NCBI GenBank assembly: GCA_026168455.1
Contig: CM047427.1
Span: 14,723,505 to 14,787,504, forward strand
From: Theocolax elegans
Lineage: Eukaryota; Arthropoda; Insecta; Hymenoptera; Cerocephalidae
DNA length: 64,000 bases
Reading direction: 5' to 3'
Each line of letters opens with the position of its first letter. Position 1 is the first letter of the stretch. The notes under the pieces are model-generated. The model made no database searches. It had not been told where the DNA came from and saw nothing but the letters and a program-made list of their open reading frames with translations. This document shows, piece after piece, positions 13,061 to 25,250 of this stretch. Made by a program: the position numbers and the translations under genes.

Positions 13061-13260
13061 ATCTCGATCTGTGCGTCTGCAGCAGTCCCCGAGAGCGAGC
13101 TCGGTCCGCACGGATATTTTGCCCTGGCTTATGTATAGCGCGGCTGGCATCGATCCGCCACCAGCCTGCCGGGCAATCCCTCCCCGTCATCCCTCTCTCT
13201 TACTTCTTTTTCTCTTTATCCCCATCTCCTTCCATCTTACCACACTGTCCTTGTGAAATT
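13060..13260. other. GC-rich island, identity unknown
   Basis: About 200 bases with clearly higher GC and CpG than the flanks, with a CTGCAGCAGTCCCCGAG segment at its start. It is open in more than one frame on both strands, but none gives a recognisable domain. It could be a promoter or first exon of an unidentified transcript, or a conserved non-coding block. A CA-rich microsatellite follows at about 13345-13367. Confidence 0.35.
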
Positions 13261-13897
13261 CTTTCGCCAAGATATTCTTCATATTTTTCGTGATCCTTAA
13301 TACTAAACTGATATTCGATACCTCTCACTCTCCTTCTTTTTCCACGCACACACACGCACACACACACTTCTGTTTGAATACCTCGCGTTATTCGGATGCA
13401 TCGCTCTCTTTTATTACCGAATACACGTAAAGATGGATATATATTTCTATAACTTTATTTATATTCAATTTTTTTAGTCTTCGTAAATGTTTCCTATTGC
13501 GCGCGAACCGTGTATACCTATAAATACGTTTGAATATACATTATTGATTCGGCTATTTTATGGCTCTTACTTTTATTTCATTTAAACTTCGAACTTACTT
13601 TACCCTACGATTATTCTTCGTTATTTAATAACGCTCCGTTGTTTATCACTTGAAATTCGATACATTTTTTTTACCAAATTAATTGTGAAATTTATCATCA
13701 TTTTCGGATTTTCTAATTATTTCCGATAAGAATGTACACAAAGTCTTGCATATAATTTGTTTCAATGACAAAGACGTGTTTTTAAATCATTATTAGATAA
13801 TGTTATTTACATCATTAATTTCCACGAAGAAAATAAATATGATCACAACGTTTTGCGTTGAAAAATTATTAAACATTTGGTTGAATTCTGTATCTAA

Positions 13898-14086
13898 AGA
13901 CATGTCAATTCAAAAAATGATTCAAATTTTATACATTTTTTATAAACAAAAAAATTAATTCTTGAAAAAATCTTCAACGTCAGTTTTAAGCTATCCGTAC
14001 GAATTTTTTCAGATTTTAATTTAGTAGTTCAGGTATTATTTTTTGGTTAACAGGCGTAGATCCCTGTAATTTGAGTTCAACATCCT
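13898..14086. mobile_element. Decayed TTAA-MITE relative
   Basis: It shares the order of segments with 2088-2690: a GACATGTC-like start, TTTTTTATAAACAAA, AATTTTTTCAGATTTT, then GTAGATCCCTGTAATTTGAG and ACATCC at the end. The terminal TTAA sites are lost and the middle is shortened, so it is an old copy. Confidence 0.65.
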
Positions 14087-14583
14087 AGAAATATCCACTT
14101 CTGTGCAATAAGTCATCGAAACGATAAATGTATCGCATTTACCTTCAAATATATAAATTTAGAGTAAAACATAATTGTTTGTAACGCCAAATTTGCAAAC
14201 AAAAATTATGGAATAGAGCTATCGTTTGAGACTCTCGTAACACTCGTACTTTTTCATTATTCCAACCGCGAAGTAAGTATATAAAAGTAAATCAATGGTG
14301 AAATTGATCCTATATTTTGGTAGTTGTCCGAACGAGAGGTTACTCCGTTTTTCCTTGTGTTCTCTAGAGTTAATGCCATATTTTATTACAAGTTCTTTCG
14401 TTGGCTCGTATATAAGATATCCTGGTTAAACTCCGCGAAGTCTTCCCTTATTACGGATCTTGGTCGCGCTCCCTCGACTTCTCCGTTTTGGCCCATCTTG
14501 CGCTTTCTAATGACTTTTACTTGCCCGTTTATTTGTACCTTGAGTTTTTATTACTCTACTTTATCCCGGTCTATTACCTCCTT

Positions 14584-14660
14584 ATCTTCCTTCTTTGTTA
14601 ACTCTCTGTTTATCTTTTATCGGGTTCTCGCGCCTCTTACATCTTGATAATCTTGCGAAC

Positions 14661-14703
<43 letters not shown>

Positions 14704-15910
14704 AGATAGAGAAGAGAGAGAGAGAATCATCTGGAGACGATAACTTCTTTATTCTCTCGAGCTCACCTTAAGCTCTCCGTTCTCTCTGTCTACGCCGTAT
14801 TACTTCCGTCGTTGTATTTCTCTGCATTCTTGGTAACGTGTTTTATTTTTCTCGGCAGGTTGCCCGCATTTTCCAAATTCCAGAGATTCGTCTGTATTAC
14901 TCGAGTTGATGCATCTTTCTCGATACTGCCAAGTAACCAACTACCCTTACGTTATTTTTTCATCACCGTCGAGCTCAAGGGAACATTAGTTTATTAATTA
15001 ATAGTATCTGAGAGAAATTTACTATATTATAATTTTATACCTAATTTTATACTTAAACTACTTTTTTGTTAATTATCTGTGGGGTCACTTTAAAAAATAT
15101 ATGTGCATTCGACTTTTACCTATGTATTTGCGGTGAATATAATCTACCTGTTTTTATCGACATTGTTTATCCCTTGGTGATTAAGATTTTTGAGTATAGT
15201 CGTAAACCTCGATTTAATAGTTAATCGCTGACGACGAAAAGTTATTACGTATTATTAATATGATTTTATAATTTACATTTCGTAATCTTGGTCTGTTAAC
15301 TTTTTTATAAATTACTCTGGTAGAAATTTGTCCAGTTTTTACTGGTTTGAGGTTTTTCATCAACCATTTTATTCATTTTTAAGAGATGGCTAGCTTACAC
15401 CTAATAAACGTGTTAATTTCTACTAAAACATTTCAGCATCACATACATATTTTAAATCTTTACAGTTCCATAATTTAGTAACAATTTTCAAGTTTCTAAA
15501 GGTAGATCGCAGTAATGTAACTGATAGGTGTGATGTATTAAATATTGATAAATAGTTGATAGTTTTAATGATTGATGTTAGATAATTGTTACTTTAATTT
15601 ATCTTCATGTTAATAATTTGGCATCCATAAAATTATTAAAACTAATAAAACTACTTTTTTCATTAAATTTGATAAGTCTCTTAATTTTTCACAATGTAGT
15701 TGCAATTTAATTCTCTATCGTAGACTCAGCCAACAAAAATGTCAAATTTACGGATAAGTCTCTTTATTAGTTTGCGGATGTACGTCAAGATATTGTGGAT
15801 AAAGTCTTTATTAGGCTTAAGGCTAAATAAATAAAAAATATCTACAGATAAATGGAATAATAGATAATATATTTTAAATTTACATGTTAATGTTAAGAGG
15901 ATGTGACACT
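14584..15910. repeat. Second local duplication, copy 1 of 2 (~1.33 kb)
   Basis: A direct copy of this segment lies at 16325-17643. It includes a GA microsatellite (14664-14727), much longer than in copy 2. Copy differences are mostly one-base indels in homopolymers. The end of the shared sequence is TTAAGAGGATGTGACACT, which looks like a TTAA-element terminus. No gene is supported. Confidence 0.92.
14664..14727. repeat. (GA)n microsatellite
   Basis: GA/AG dinucleotides with a few interruptions, longer than the allele at 16404-16431 in the duplicate copy. Confidence 0.95.
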
Positions 15911-16325
15911 TCACTCACAGGGAAGTACATGACCTCCGGGAAACGGATTTCATCCTAACTTGGTATGTCTTTTATAATATAAAAATATGAAGAAAGCCAA
16001 GTTATCTCTTGCCAATGGCCACTTTACGGAAGTTATTGACTTCCAATAATAATAGCAGTAAAAATTACTTCCAATTCGGTCGCTTATAACTCGAAAACAA
16101 ATAAAGATATAATCGAACCAAAAATCAGAAGAAAGTTGAGTTCAGTAGATATGGTTTGAAAAAAAAGAAGCTCAAATTGCTTAATTTGAAGCAAAGTTAT
16201 GAAGAAAATAAGAAATTGAAGATTATTAGGCCAAAATTTATATGAAAAATTTATTGTTTCTTTTGGCCTAATAATCTTCAATTTCTTATTTTCTTCATAA
16301 CTTTGCTTCAAATTAAGCAATTTGA
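15897..16325. mobile_element. Possible truncated TTAA element between the duplicate copies
   Basis: It starts with TTAAGAGGATGTGACACTTC, related to the terminus at 17630. It continues with sequence absent after copy 2 and finishes in a perfect 65 bp inverted repeat. No matching right terminus is present, so it may be a truncated or rearranged element. Confidence 0.4.
16172..16325. repeat. Perfect 65 bp inverted repeat with 24 bp loop
   Basis: The arm 16172-16236 is the exact reverse complement of 16261-16325, separated by 24 bases. The right arm ends exactly where duplicate copy 2 starts (16325), so the hairpin sits on the rearrangement breakpoint. Confidence 0.92.
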
Positions 16326-17643
16326 TCTTCCTTCTTTGTTAACTCTCTGTTTATCTTTTATCGGGTTCTCGCGCCTCTTACATCTTGATAATCTTGCGAA
16401 CAGAAGAGAGAGAGAGAGAGAGAGAGAGAGAATCATCTGGAGACGATAACTTCTTTTATTCTCTCGAGCTCACCTTAAGCTCTCCGTTTCTCTCTGTCTA
16501 CGCCGTATTACTTCCGTCGTTGTATTTCTCTGCATTCTTGGTAACGTTGTTTTATTTTTCTCGGCAGGTTGCCCGCATTTTCCAAATTCCAGAGATTCGT
16601 CTGTATTACTCGAGTTGATGCATCTTTCTCGATACTGCCAAGTAACCAACTACCCTTACGTTATTTTTTTCATCACCGTCGAGCTCAAGGGAACATTAGT
16701 TTATTAATTAATAGTATTACTGAGAGAAATTTACTATAATTATAATTTTATACCTAATTTTATACTTAAACTACTTTTTTGTTAATTATCTGTGGGGTCA
16801 CTTTAAAAAATATATGTGCATTCGACTTTTACCTATGTATTTGCGGTGAATATAATCTCACCTGTTTTTATTGACATTGTTTATCCCTTGGTGATTAAGA
16901 TTTTTGAGTATAGTCGTAAACCTCGATTTAATAGTTAATCGCTGACGACGAAAAGTTATTACGTATTATTAATATGATTTTATAATTTATATTTCGTAAA
17001 TCTTTGGTCTGTTAACTTTTTTATAAATTACTCTGGTAGAAATTTGTCCAGTTTTTTACTGGTTTGAGGTTTTTCATCAACCATTTTATTCATTTTTAAG
17101 AGATGGCTAGCTTACACCTAATAAACGTGTTAATTTCTACTAAAACATTTCTGCATCACATACATATTTTAAATCTTTACAGTTCCATAATTTAGTAACA
17201 ATTTTCAAGTTTCTAAAAGTAGATCGCAGTAATGTAACTGATAGGTGTGATGTATTAAAATATTGATAAATAGTTGATAGTTTTAATGATTGATGTTAGA
17301 TAATTGTTACTTTAATTTATCTTCATGTTAATAATTTGGCATCCATAAAATTATTAAAACTAATAAAACTACTTTTTTCATTAAATTTGATAAGTCTTCT
17401 TAATTTTTCACAATGATAGTTTGCAATTTTAATTTCATATCGTAGACTCAGCCAACAAAAATGTCAAATTTACGGATAAGTCTCTTTATTAGTTTGCGGA
17501 TATATGTACGTCAAGATATTGAGGATAAAGTCTTTTATTAAGGCTTAAGGCTAAATAAATAAAAAAATATATACAGATAAATGGAAATAATAGATAATAA
17601 TTATTTTTAAATTTAAATGTTAATGCTAAGAGGATGTGACACT
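16325..17643. repeat. Second local duplication, copy 2 of 2 (~1.32 kb)
   Basis: Direct repeat of 14584-15910. It carries a shorter GA tract (16404-16431) and ends at GAGGATGTGACACT, which is the left terminus of the TTAA-type element at 17630-18037. Confidence 0.92.
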
Positions 17644-18037
17644 CAGTATTTACCGACTGAGTCAATAGAGATGATAAATTGATTCTGGTTAAATAAATAA
17701 AGGAAATTATGGAAAATAAAGACATCATTGCCCTTCCTTTGACTATTATCTATCACTATGTGAAATTTCAAACAAAAATAATATTGCGTTAGAAAATAGC
17801 ATTGGAAGGAAATTTGATTATTTGTCTGCTTCGAATGTTGCAAATTTGGTAAATTTCCTTCAATGTCCATTGTTTAACGCAACATTATTTTTACTTGAAA
17901 TTTCACACAGTGATAGATAATAGACTAAAGGAAGGGCAATGATGTCGTTATTTTCCACAATTTGCTTTATTTATTTAACCAACATCATTTTTTCATCTCT
18001 ATTGGCTCGATCGGTAAATACTGAGTATCACATCCTC
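17630..18037. mobile_element. Fold-back TTAA-type MITE, ~408 bp
   Basis: Nearly the whole element is an inverted repeat. The left arm from GAGGATGTGACACTCAGTAT matches the complement of the right arm ending ATACTGAGTATCACATCCTC, with about 195-base arms at roughly 85-90% identity by eye. It is flanked by CTAA (17626-17629, probably a mutated TTAA) and TTAA (18038-18041). No coding capacity is seen; it is probably a non-autonomous piggyBac-type element. Confidence 0.8.
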
Positions 18038-18897
18038 TTAATAACGTCCATTGTATTGTATACAATTTGAAAATCTGCTTTACAATTTCTCGAGACATTG
18101 TTGTTCCTTATAAAAAAAAAGAAAATTAACGAAAACGTGTCAATTATTCATGTATTTCGTAGAGATCAAAACTATCAAAAGAAACGGTAACAAGTCACTC
18201 CCGTATAACGGTCGTGCCTAAAAATGTAAGCTCGAAGAATTATAACTTTGATCCATTCGTGTACGATAAATTAAAATATGCCGACGCGATCTTAAGTAGC
18301 CGAGTTACTACACTTTTAATAATCATGGCAATTTGTAGAGATATAGAAAGAGGTGGAAGGGGGAGGGGGATAGAGTGAGAGAGAGAGCGTGAGAGAGAGG
18401 GGGATAGATAGGCCCTCGGTAATTTGCTTAATGGAACTCTTAATCAGGGAAATCTATGGAAGAAACAGATATCGACAAACCGAGGAAGTCGAGAGCAAAC
18501 CTGAACGAAGTCAAAGGGTGGCTATAAGACATTGAAAAGATTTGAAACAAAAGGAGGATGAAATAAATAGAATGACTAAAGTGAAAGGTACACAAAATGC
18601 GAGGATAAATATTAAAATGAAAAGATGAGGGGAGCTATATACATTCTTAGTGTTTTATCACTGTTTTGTTTTCGCGGCGGTAAAACTATAGCCGGCACGC
18701 CGCAACCTAAGAGAGACCTATACTTTTGTCTCTCGTGCTTCTTGTCTCTCTTCGTTTTATCGGTAAAGAGAGCGAGAAAGAGAGAAAAAGAGCGACCGAG
18801 GCCAAACCCGGATCTCGATAATTCACGACCGCTGCGGCAAACTCGCCCCACCAACGTACACATTCTCTCCGTCTTCCTATGTCACCCACGTCCCCAC

Positions 18898-18900
<3 letters not shown>

Positions 18901-18947
<47 letters not shown>
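18901..18947. repeat. (CT)n(CA)n compound microsatellite
   Basis: CT dinucleotides run directly into CA dinucleotides. Confidence 0.95.
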
Positions 18948-19854
18948 CCGCGATATCGCTTTGAGCTTTGGTGTTTTGCCTTCTATGTGCTCTCTTACCC
19001 TTTACGTTTCAGCTCGTCTTCTTCTCGCGCGAAACAATTCTAGCCTACTTCGCTTATACCCCCCTACCTGTCCTTCTGTCATTTTTTTTTCTCTCTCTTT
19101 CTCTTGAACTTTCCGACTACCTGCTGTGTACCCTTGGATCTTTCGGTTTGTCTTATCTTTTAAAACGGACATTTAACGCAACTTTACGTTTGACTTACGC
19201 CGAACTTTTTGACAAACACATTTTGTATAATACTGTTTTACTTTTTTTTATACATAGCGGTATATCGATTCTTCAACGAGAGTGGAATACATGAATTCTT
19301 AAAAATATGTATATGTATATATATTTTAATATAATAAGTGGGTGGTATGTAAATCCACGCGGCTTTGTACGCTTGCATCCTGATATTTTCGAAAAAAGCG
19401 TAATTTAGTCAATTTTAAGAATTGCATTTTCCCGTTGCGTCAATGCTGAAATTCAAAAGAAAAGTCGGACACGTTAATTACAAATAATTAACCAACGTGA
19501 TCGAACGAGACAAAAGAAGCGGATGAATCACCGCAGATGGTCTTCTACCACGTGGCTAAGGGTAGGTATATCTATATGTACATGTACGTACCCAGGTAGG
19601 AAATCGATTTTCAATACTATTAAACGAAACTGACACACTGTCCATTTGACAAAGCAACGAGGGAACGAAATCAATGGCAAATTGAAATACTGACTTTTCT
19701 TCCGAATTATCTTCAAATCTTCTATTATATTAAGCGGATAGATGGCGATGAATTCACACCAAAATATTAAATTTTAACCCAATAACCCAACGTGTATATA
19801 TATGTATATACATGTTCGTAAATTGGGATTTATAGAGCCTTCGATGTTAATTCC

Positions 19855-19980
19855 ATGTGGCGCAATGTCGCTCTCATTAATTATGAGGAACAGACACTTT
19901 GTGGAGCCCTGGCTCCATACCCCAGAAGTTCTTGTCGCACTCGAAACATAACTAGTAACCCAATAACCCAATGGGTCCGT
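19855..19980 (-). pseudogene. Possible decayed non-LTR reverse transcriptase fragment
   Basis: On the minus strand the frame reads TRTSGVWSQGSTKCLFLII followed by NESDI. This resembles the Jockey/R1-type RT block SGVPQGS..GPLLFL..INDI with small rearrangements. The preceding residues PLGYWVTSYVSS fit the usual W..SYL segment upstream. The catalytic YADD region is not found, so it would be a dead fragment. The match is short and by eye. Confidence 0.3.
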
Positions 19981-20873
19981 AAACCCCGAGTGAGAAGAAT
20001 ATATATTAAAAACCACATTGGAAGTAAATGACCTAGCTGTAACTCAAAGTAAACCGGACGAGACTGGAAGTGATCAAAAGTGTCCGAAGTATACAAGAAA
20101 CGAGTAAAAATATTAATAAGTATACTGAAAGACGCTGGAAATGACCGTACTTCACCGAAAGAGTAAACTAGAAAACATCGCGAATTGGAACGAATCGAAA
20201 GTAATCAGAAGAAAACTAGAAGTTATTCAAAGTGAATCGAAAGTAGACATAAACCCACAAACTGATAGTAAAAAGACGAAACCGTGATTGTTCAAAATTT
20301 GACTATATACCTTCTACCGAGTCTTATTCACGAAACACTGTGTGTACAGATATCCTATCTAATCAACATATACATACATACTCGCACATACACACTCACA
20401 AACCCACAAAAAGCCAAAATAAATATAAATTATTAAGGGCAGCTTTAAATCAACAACAGATTTCCAATGGAAGTATATATCGAATCGAATATGCATATAC
20501 TATGCATTACAAATATTCATATAGTTAGGGATAATGTATTCGACCTATTTAGTTATTAATTACTAATTAATAAATATATTGAAATATAGCAAAGTATATC
20601 GTTAAGATCTGTACTGACTTGAAGCTATACCTGCTGTTTTATATTTATCTTCATCTTTTATTACATGTTTTTATTCTAAAGATACGAACAATTTTAAAAA
20701 TTAAAACATGGTGATAAATTAAAGAGGTTTTAAAATTCGATGTAAAAAAATTAAAATAAATATATACCAGTAAAAAAAAATCAAATCTATTTAGAATTCA
20801 AAACAATAATTTAAAACTGTAAGGTCCTTTTACACTTATTGAGTAGTTAAAAAGATCATTTCGAGCTGTTTCT

Positions 20874-20965
20874 CAACAAAAATCTGAGTTTGGCACCTTT
20901 TCAACGAAAGTTTGAATTGGCACCTTTTTCAAATAAAATCAGAGTTGGCACCTTTTTTAATGAAA
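20874..20965. repeat. Three-copy ~28 bp tandem repeat
   Basis: Three units share a core of the type GAGTTTGGCACCTTTTTCAA, starting near 20874, 20902 and 20930. Confidence 0.75.
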
Positions 20966-23900
20966 ATCCGCAGACACTAATGCGCAGAAAGTCACTACGC
21001 ATTTTATCGTCACGACATGCATTTATTTTATATAGGATTGGTTCATGTATTTAAATTATAAAGTGGACAGATTAAACTGATAACTGACATATTATTATAT
21101 AAGTTAATACAATCTGTTTAAAGTAAGTCAAAGTTGAGTTAGCGAAAAAGAAAATTTAGCTTTATTTACACGCAATGTTTCGTGAATAAAGCTCGGAAGG
21201 AGGGAGGAAACTATAAAATAGTCAAATTTTGAAAAATTCCGAGTTTGCGTTTTTATGAGTTTGTGGATGTGTATATAACATGTGCAGGATAACATGTCAG
21301 CGCGTGTATAACTGAGCATAGGTCCAAAAGTATATTCAGGTGTCAGTGTACCTTGTAGGAAAAATAGGTGTATCTACACAGATGTCATCGCAATAAAAAA
21401 AAAGTCTGGAATTCGTACTTTAATATGAAGAGGAGATTAGTCTTTGGAAAGCCGGCAACCACCCGCAGAACTCTAATTTGTCAAAATTTAACCTTGATTT
21501 CACCGTAAACTTTGACAGTTCCTTCAATTTTGTATGGATTATGAAAATGTGTTAAATGTAAATAAATCACCGTTTTTAATTTATTACTAATTAACTTTTT
21601 TAATAACGACAAAGGTTTTCTATGTTTGAAATATATCCATTTCTCTAAATTCCTTCATGATAAAAAAACCACTCGACTCGATTAGAGTAAAAACTGCATC
21701 ACTCGAGCGTAAGAGTGCTTCAGGTTTCATTCGAATCTAATGATTTTTCACTCGAATCGGATGGCTCTCACTCGAAAGAAGATTAGAGAGATATGTCTCG
21801 ATATTCATTTTCACACATAAACACTTCGACTACTTCATTGTCAGACTAATTCATGTCCAGCTGAGTTGTATTAGTATTGTTCGTGAAATTTCGTGAAATT
21901 TGATTTGATTTTTATATTTGTATACTAAATAAGACTGATCAATATAAATGAATTTTGTGGTATTAGTATTTATTAGAATTAAGCCCAAAATTGAAATTAT
22001 CAATTATTGTATTATTATTATTATTATTAAAAATTAATAAATGATTAAAAAATGGAGCGATGGTAAGAGCGAGGTATCCTTGGTAGTTCTAATTATAATT
22101 TGAAAAGCCTTACCGATTGAGGAAAGGAAGAATAGAAAATAAAGTCCGCAAAAGTTTGCGTCGGTCGTTAATCTCGTGTCCAGAGGCAGGACAGTTCGAT
22201 TCCCTAATCGGTTTCAGCGTGAAAGCCACCGATAAAACGCATCGAAACTGAAAGGAAAATTGGAAAAGCGAATTTCACAGGAGATGCGAAATGGAATCCT
22301 CGTGGTTGGCTATATGTCCTCCATTCCGTTTAGTTGTAGAAATGTCATATATATATATGTGTGTATATAATATATATATATATATGTATATGTATAGATA
22401 TATACATGCATATACCATAGACATAGGACATAGACATAGACGTAGACATATATACATGTGAATAAAGCTTGGCAATACGTCGGCAAGACTGTTCGTCGAC
22501 ATTTCCCTCGTGAATATTCATCGTCTAGTCTATTCTATCTTTCCCTTCAAGCCGGATAAACCTCTCGTTTTCCGCGTCGAGTCGCTAACGCGAGCGTAAC
22601 ATTTGAGTTACTCTCACTCCTGCTATATACACGTACAGGTACATACATATACCTATATATATCTATCTATAGATACGTATAGCAAAGGATGAGGAAAGGG
22701 ACACGCGCGTATAGTTGCTAGACCAAGTCCTAACCAGTTTAGGACAAACTCTACGAGATGAAACTTTTCGGCGCAGAGAGGTACAGAGAGAGAGAGAGAG
22801 AGAGTCGAAGCGAGCCTTTCATTTAAATTGACTTTTAAGCGTAACGACTGCATACATTGACCTACCCAGATTTTCAATGGACGATGGGATAATTAGTTCC
22901 CAGGCAAATCATTGTTTCATTTGCTAACGACTCTTGTATGTACCATCCGATCTTATTAAATTTGTCCTCGAGGGATTCGATGAATTATTACCGAAGAAAA
23001 TAAGAAATAGTCTTTTCTTTTTTACTAGGGCCATCACTGCAAAAGAAATTTTGAATTTCATTAATGTTTAGTCTTTGTGGTACTAAAGTTCCTAAATCTG
23101 ACACATTATGAACAATACGATGAAACTAAAAAATTAATTTTATCTGTACTCGAAAAGAATTTTCTTTTCTATAATTAAAGTAATTTAAAAATTATAGAGA
23201 CAGCTGGTTACGATTATTATGACAAATTATGATATTTTCTTGCAGATGTAATGACTTGAAGGTTCATTTATTTTGCGAAAGCTATACGTTCAGTTTTACC
23301 GTAATAACTTGTATCTTTACAGGAAAATTTTGTTTTGTATACGTTTACAAAGTAACGAATTAACACGATAAGTTTTCGTATCACCTGATCGATGATAATT
23401 AATCTAAAAATTACATTTGTAAAGAACTCGTCGCAATTTAACCGTGCTATCTCGGTGATTTTTATTGTTCTGGTTAATTTTATTAAAAAATTACCTCCTT
23501 GTACTAATTAAGAAAATTACTAATTAAGTACAACAATTGTTTAAGATTTCTGATAGTCCAGTGTTTAAAAGTTATTCACCAGTCCTTTTTTAATTTTATT
23601 ACTATTCAACAGACTTCTCAAACATTTCTGTAATGATCCGTCTATGATATAGTAGAAATATTTTTAAGAAATTCGACTTTATGAAATTGAAAAACAATGA
23701 AAAAACCCGAAAATAATAATAATTTTTTTGAGTCATTAAACTGTTGACTTCTAGCTTCTTAATATATTTAGAATAGATATATGTTAACAAATAATGATTC
23801 AATTTCAGCTAATGTCAAAATTGGTGGAACACTAGTGGTCTTATCGCGATGTACTGATGTCTGATACTGTATTGATTTAAGGCATACACCCATTCTAAGC

Positions 23901-24328
23901 ATGAAAAAGAAATCATAGTTTAACTTAATTTAAAATATATTTAACTATTTTAAGTGACATTTATATAATCGTTTGTAACAAATCTAACGTGACTGAACAA
24001 ACTGTCACGTCACCTATCAAAACTTTTACCTTGACCAAGTGTTTGATAATCTTTTCAAAGATTTTCTTCTAAATATTACCTACTAAAATTTTTGTAACAA
24101 TTAATCCAGTCAAACTGGACGTAAACATGACATTGACGAGACAGGTATAATATAATTAAAATAAACGAACGACGTTTTCATCATACATTGTACATATATT
24201 TTGTATCAAGTATTAAAATAAATATGCATGCAAATACTATAAATAATATAGAGTAAGATAATCCATAGAAGGGGATGTGGTATTAAAGGTAAGCTAACGT
24301 TCGGTCCATCCGTTTTGTGTGTTTGCAG

Positions 24329-24486
24329 CCAAGCTGGACCAGTCAAAGGAGACGCGCAGCGGTGCGAGCTCGCAGGCGCTGGACATGCGCGGCGCCTCTC
24401 TCATCCTGATATCTCTGGTGACGATCGGGCTCCGAGCTCTCTCCGGGGCTTCGCAAATCTGGCCGCATCCGCGCGGACCCGTCTAG
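24329..24486 (+). CDS. Terminal coding exon, protein with hydrophobic C-terminus (GPI-anchored?)
   Basis: The splice acceptor GTGTGTTTGCAG ends at 24328. The exon enters in phase 1 (two bases complete a codon) and reads AKLDQSKETRSGASSQALDM, then a hydrophobic run (RGASLILISLVTIGLRAL), a short tail and TAG at 24484-24486. Third positions are strongly GC-biased, unlike the AT-rich flanks, which supports real coding over the two other open frames. Small residues (SGASS) followed by a hydrophobic segment fit a GPI-attachment signal, as in insect Ig-superfamily adhesion proteins with large introns (lachesin/DIP type); a short membrane anchor is also possible. No earlier exon of this gene was found in the window. 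The family assignment is a guess; the exon itself is fairly well supported. Confidence 0.6.
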
Positions 24487-25250
24487 CTCCCGGCCCAAGT
24501 CACCGAGCCGACTGAACCGCCGGCCCAGCAACACTGACATATCACCCCACCACCAACATCATCACCACCACCACCGGCAGTACCACCACCTATTCAACTA
24601 ATTCCAAAGAGTTCACCAAAGACGTACCGAGATTAAAACAGTACACCCTTTGTATACCCATGCTCCCGTACTCCCCTTCCCTCCCACACAATTCTACACC
24701 GTGTACACTCGATACACGTCACACGTATGCTTAAGCGCGCGCGCCCCCGCGATCAAAACTGATGTGTCGATGTCCTTGTACCGTTTGTACCATCGAACAG
24801 GAAGAACTTACGTATTACCTTCTGCACTGTGCTACTCACCTTACGTTTCTCTCTTCCTAAGCGACGTCGGTTGTCTTCGACGAGTGGGGTCCTGAACGCC
24901 TCATTATTTTGGGATTCTACGGTTGATCATCGTTTTTATCTTTTCTACGCTCTCCGAGTCCGTCACGCGTACGCTTCGTCGTATAATAGTTGTCATTTCA
25001 AACTTCTTTCTCGAGACTGGTGCACCTGTCATTTATTATCCCGAGTATGTTGTCGAGAATCAATCAAACGAAATGAAAAGAGAGAGAGAGAGAGAGAGAG
25101 TGAGAGTCAAGCTTACACGGGTTTACTAGAAAAAAAAATGAGAGAAGATACCTACATAACGATATAGACGTATATAATTTATGAATTGTATATATACGCT
25201 GTACCAATGTACGCGCGTCCAACTCAATAAATCACAACTCGCGCTATTCC
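24487..25250 (+). other. Probable 3' UTR of the 24.3 kb gene
   Basis: It follows the TAG stop and starts GC-rich with CAC/CAT repeats (ACCACCACCACC near 24565), then becomes AT-rich. AATAAA occurs at 25227-25232 and could be a polyadenylation signal. A GA microsatellite lies at 25079-25101. No reading frame is convincing. Confidence 0.45.

Larger units (their letters stand above)
18038..24328. other. Non-coding block upstream of the 24.3 kb exon
   Basis: It holds microsatellites (GA/GT-rich 18360-18410; CT 18901-18933; GA 22783-22804), a GC-richer patch at 18660-19100, a decayed reverse-transcriptase-like trace (19855-19980) and a small tandem repeat (20874-20965). Frames in the 18.6-19.1 kb patch are driven by CT/GA tracts. 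No splice-supported exon was found. It is probably the last intron of the gene ending at 24486. Confidence 0.45.

Noticed and set aside
18625..19107. 160-codon plus-strand frame
   Set aside because: Dominated by SLSLSL and THTH from CT and CA microsatellites.
24315..24540. Alternative frames on both strands over the 24.3 kb exon
   Set aside because: They overlap the spliced frame; the chosen frame fits the acceptor and has GC-biased third positions and a hydrophobic tail.
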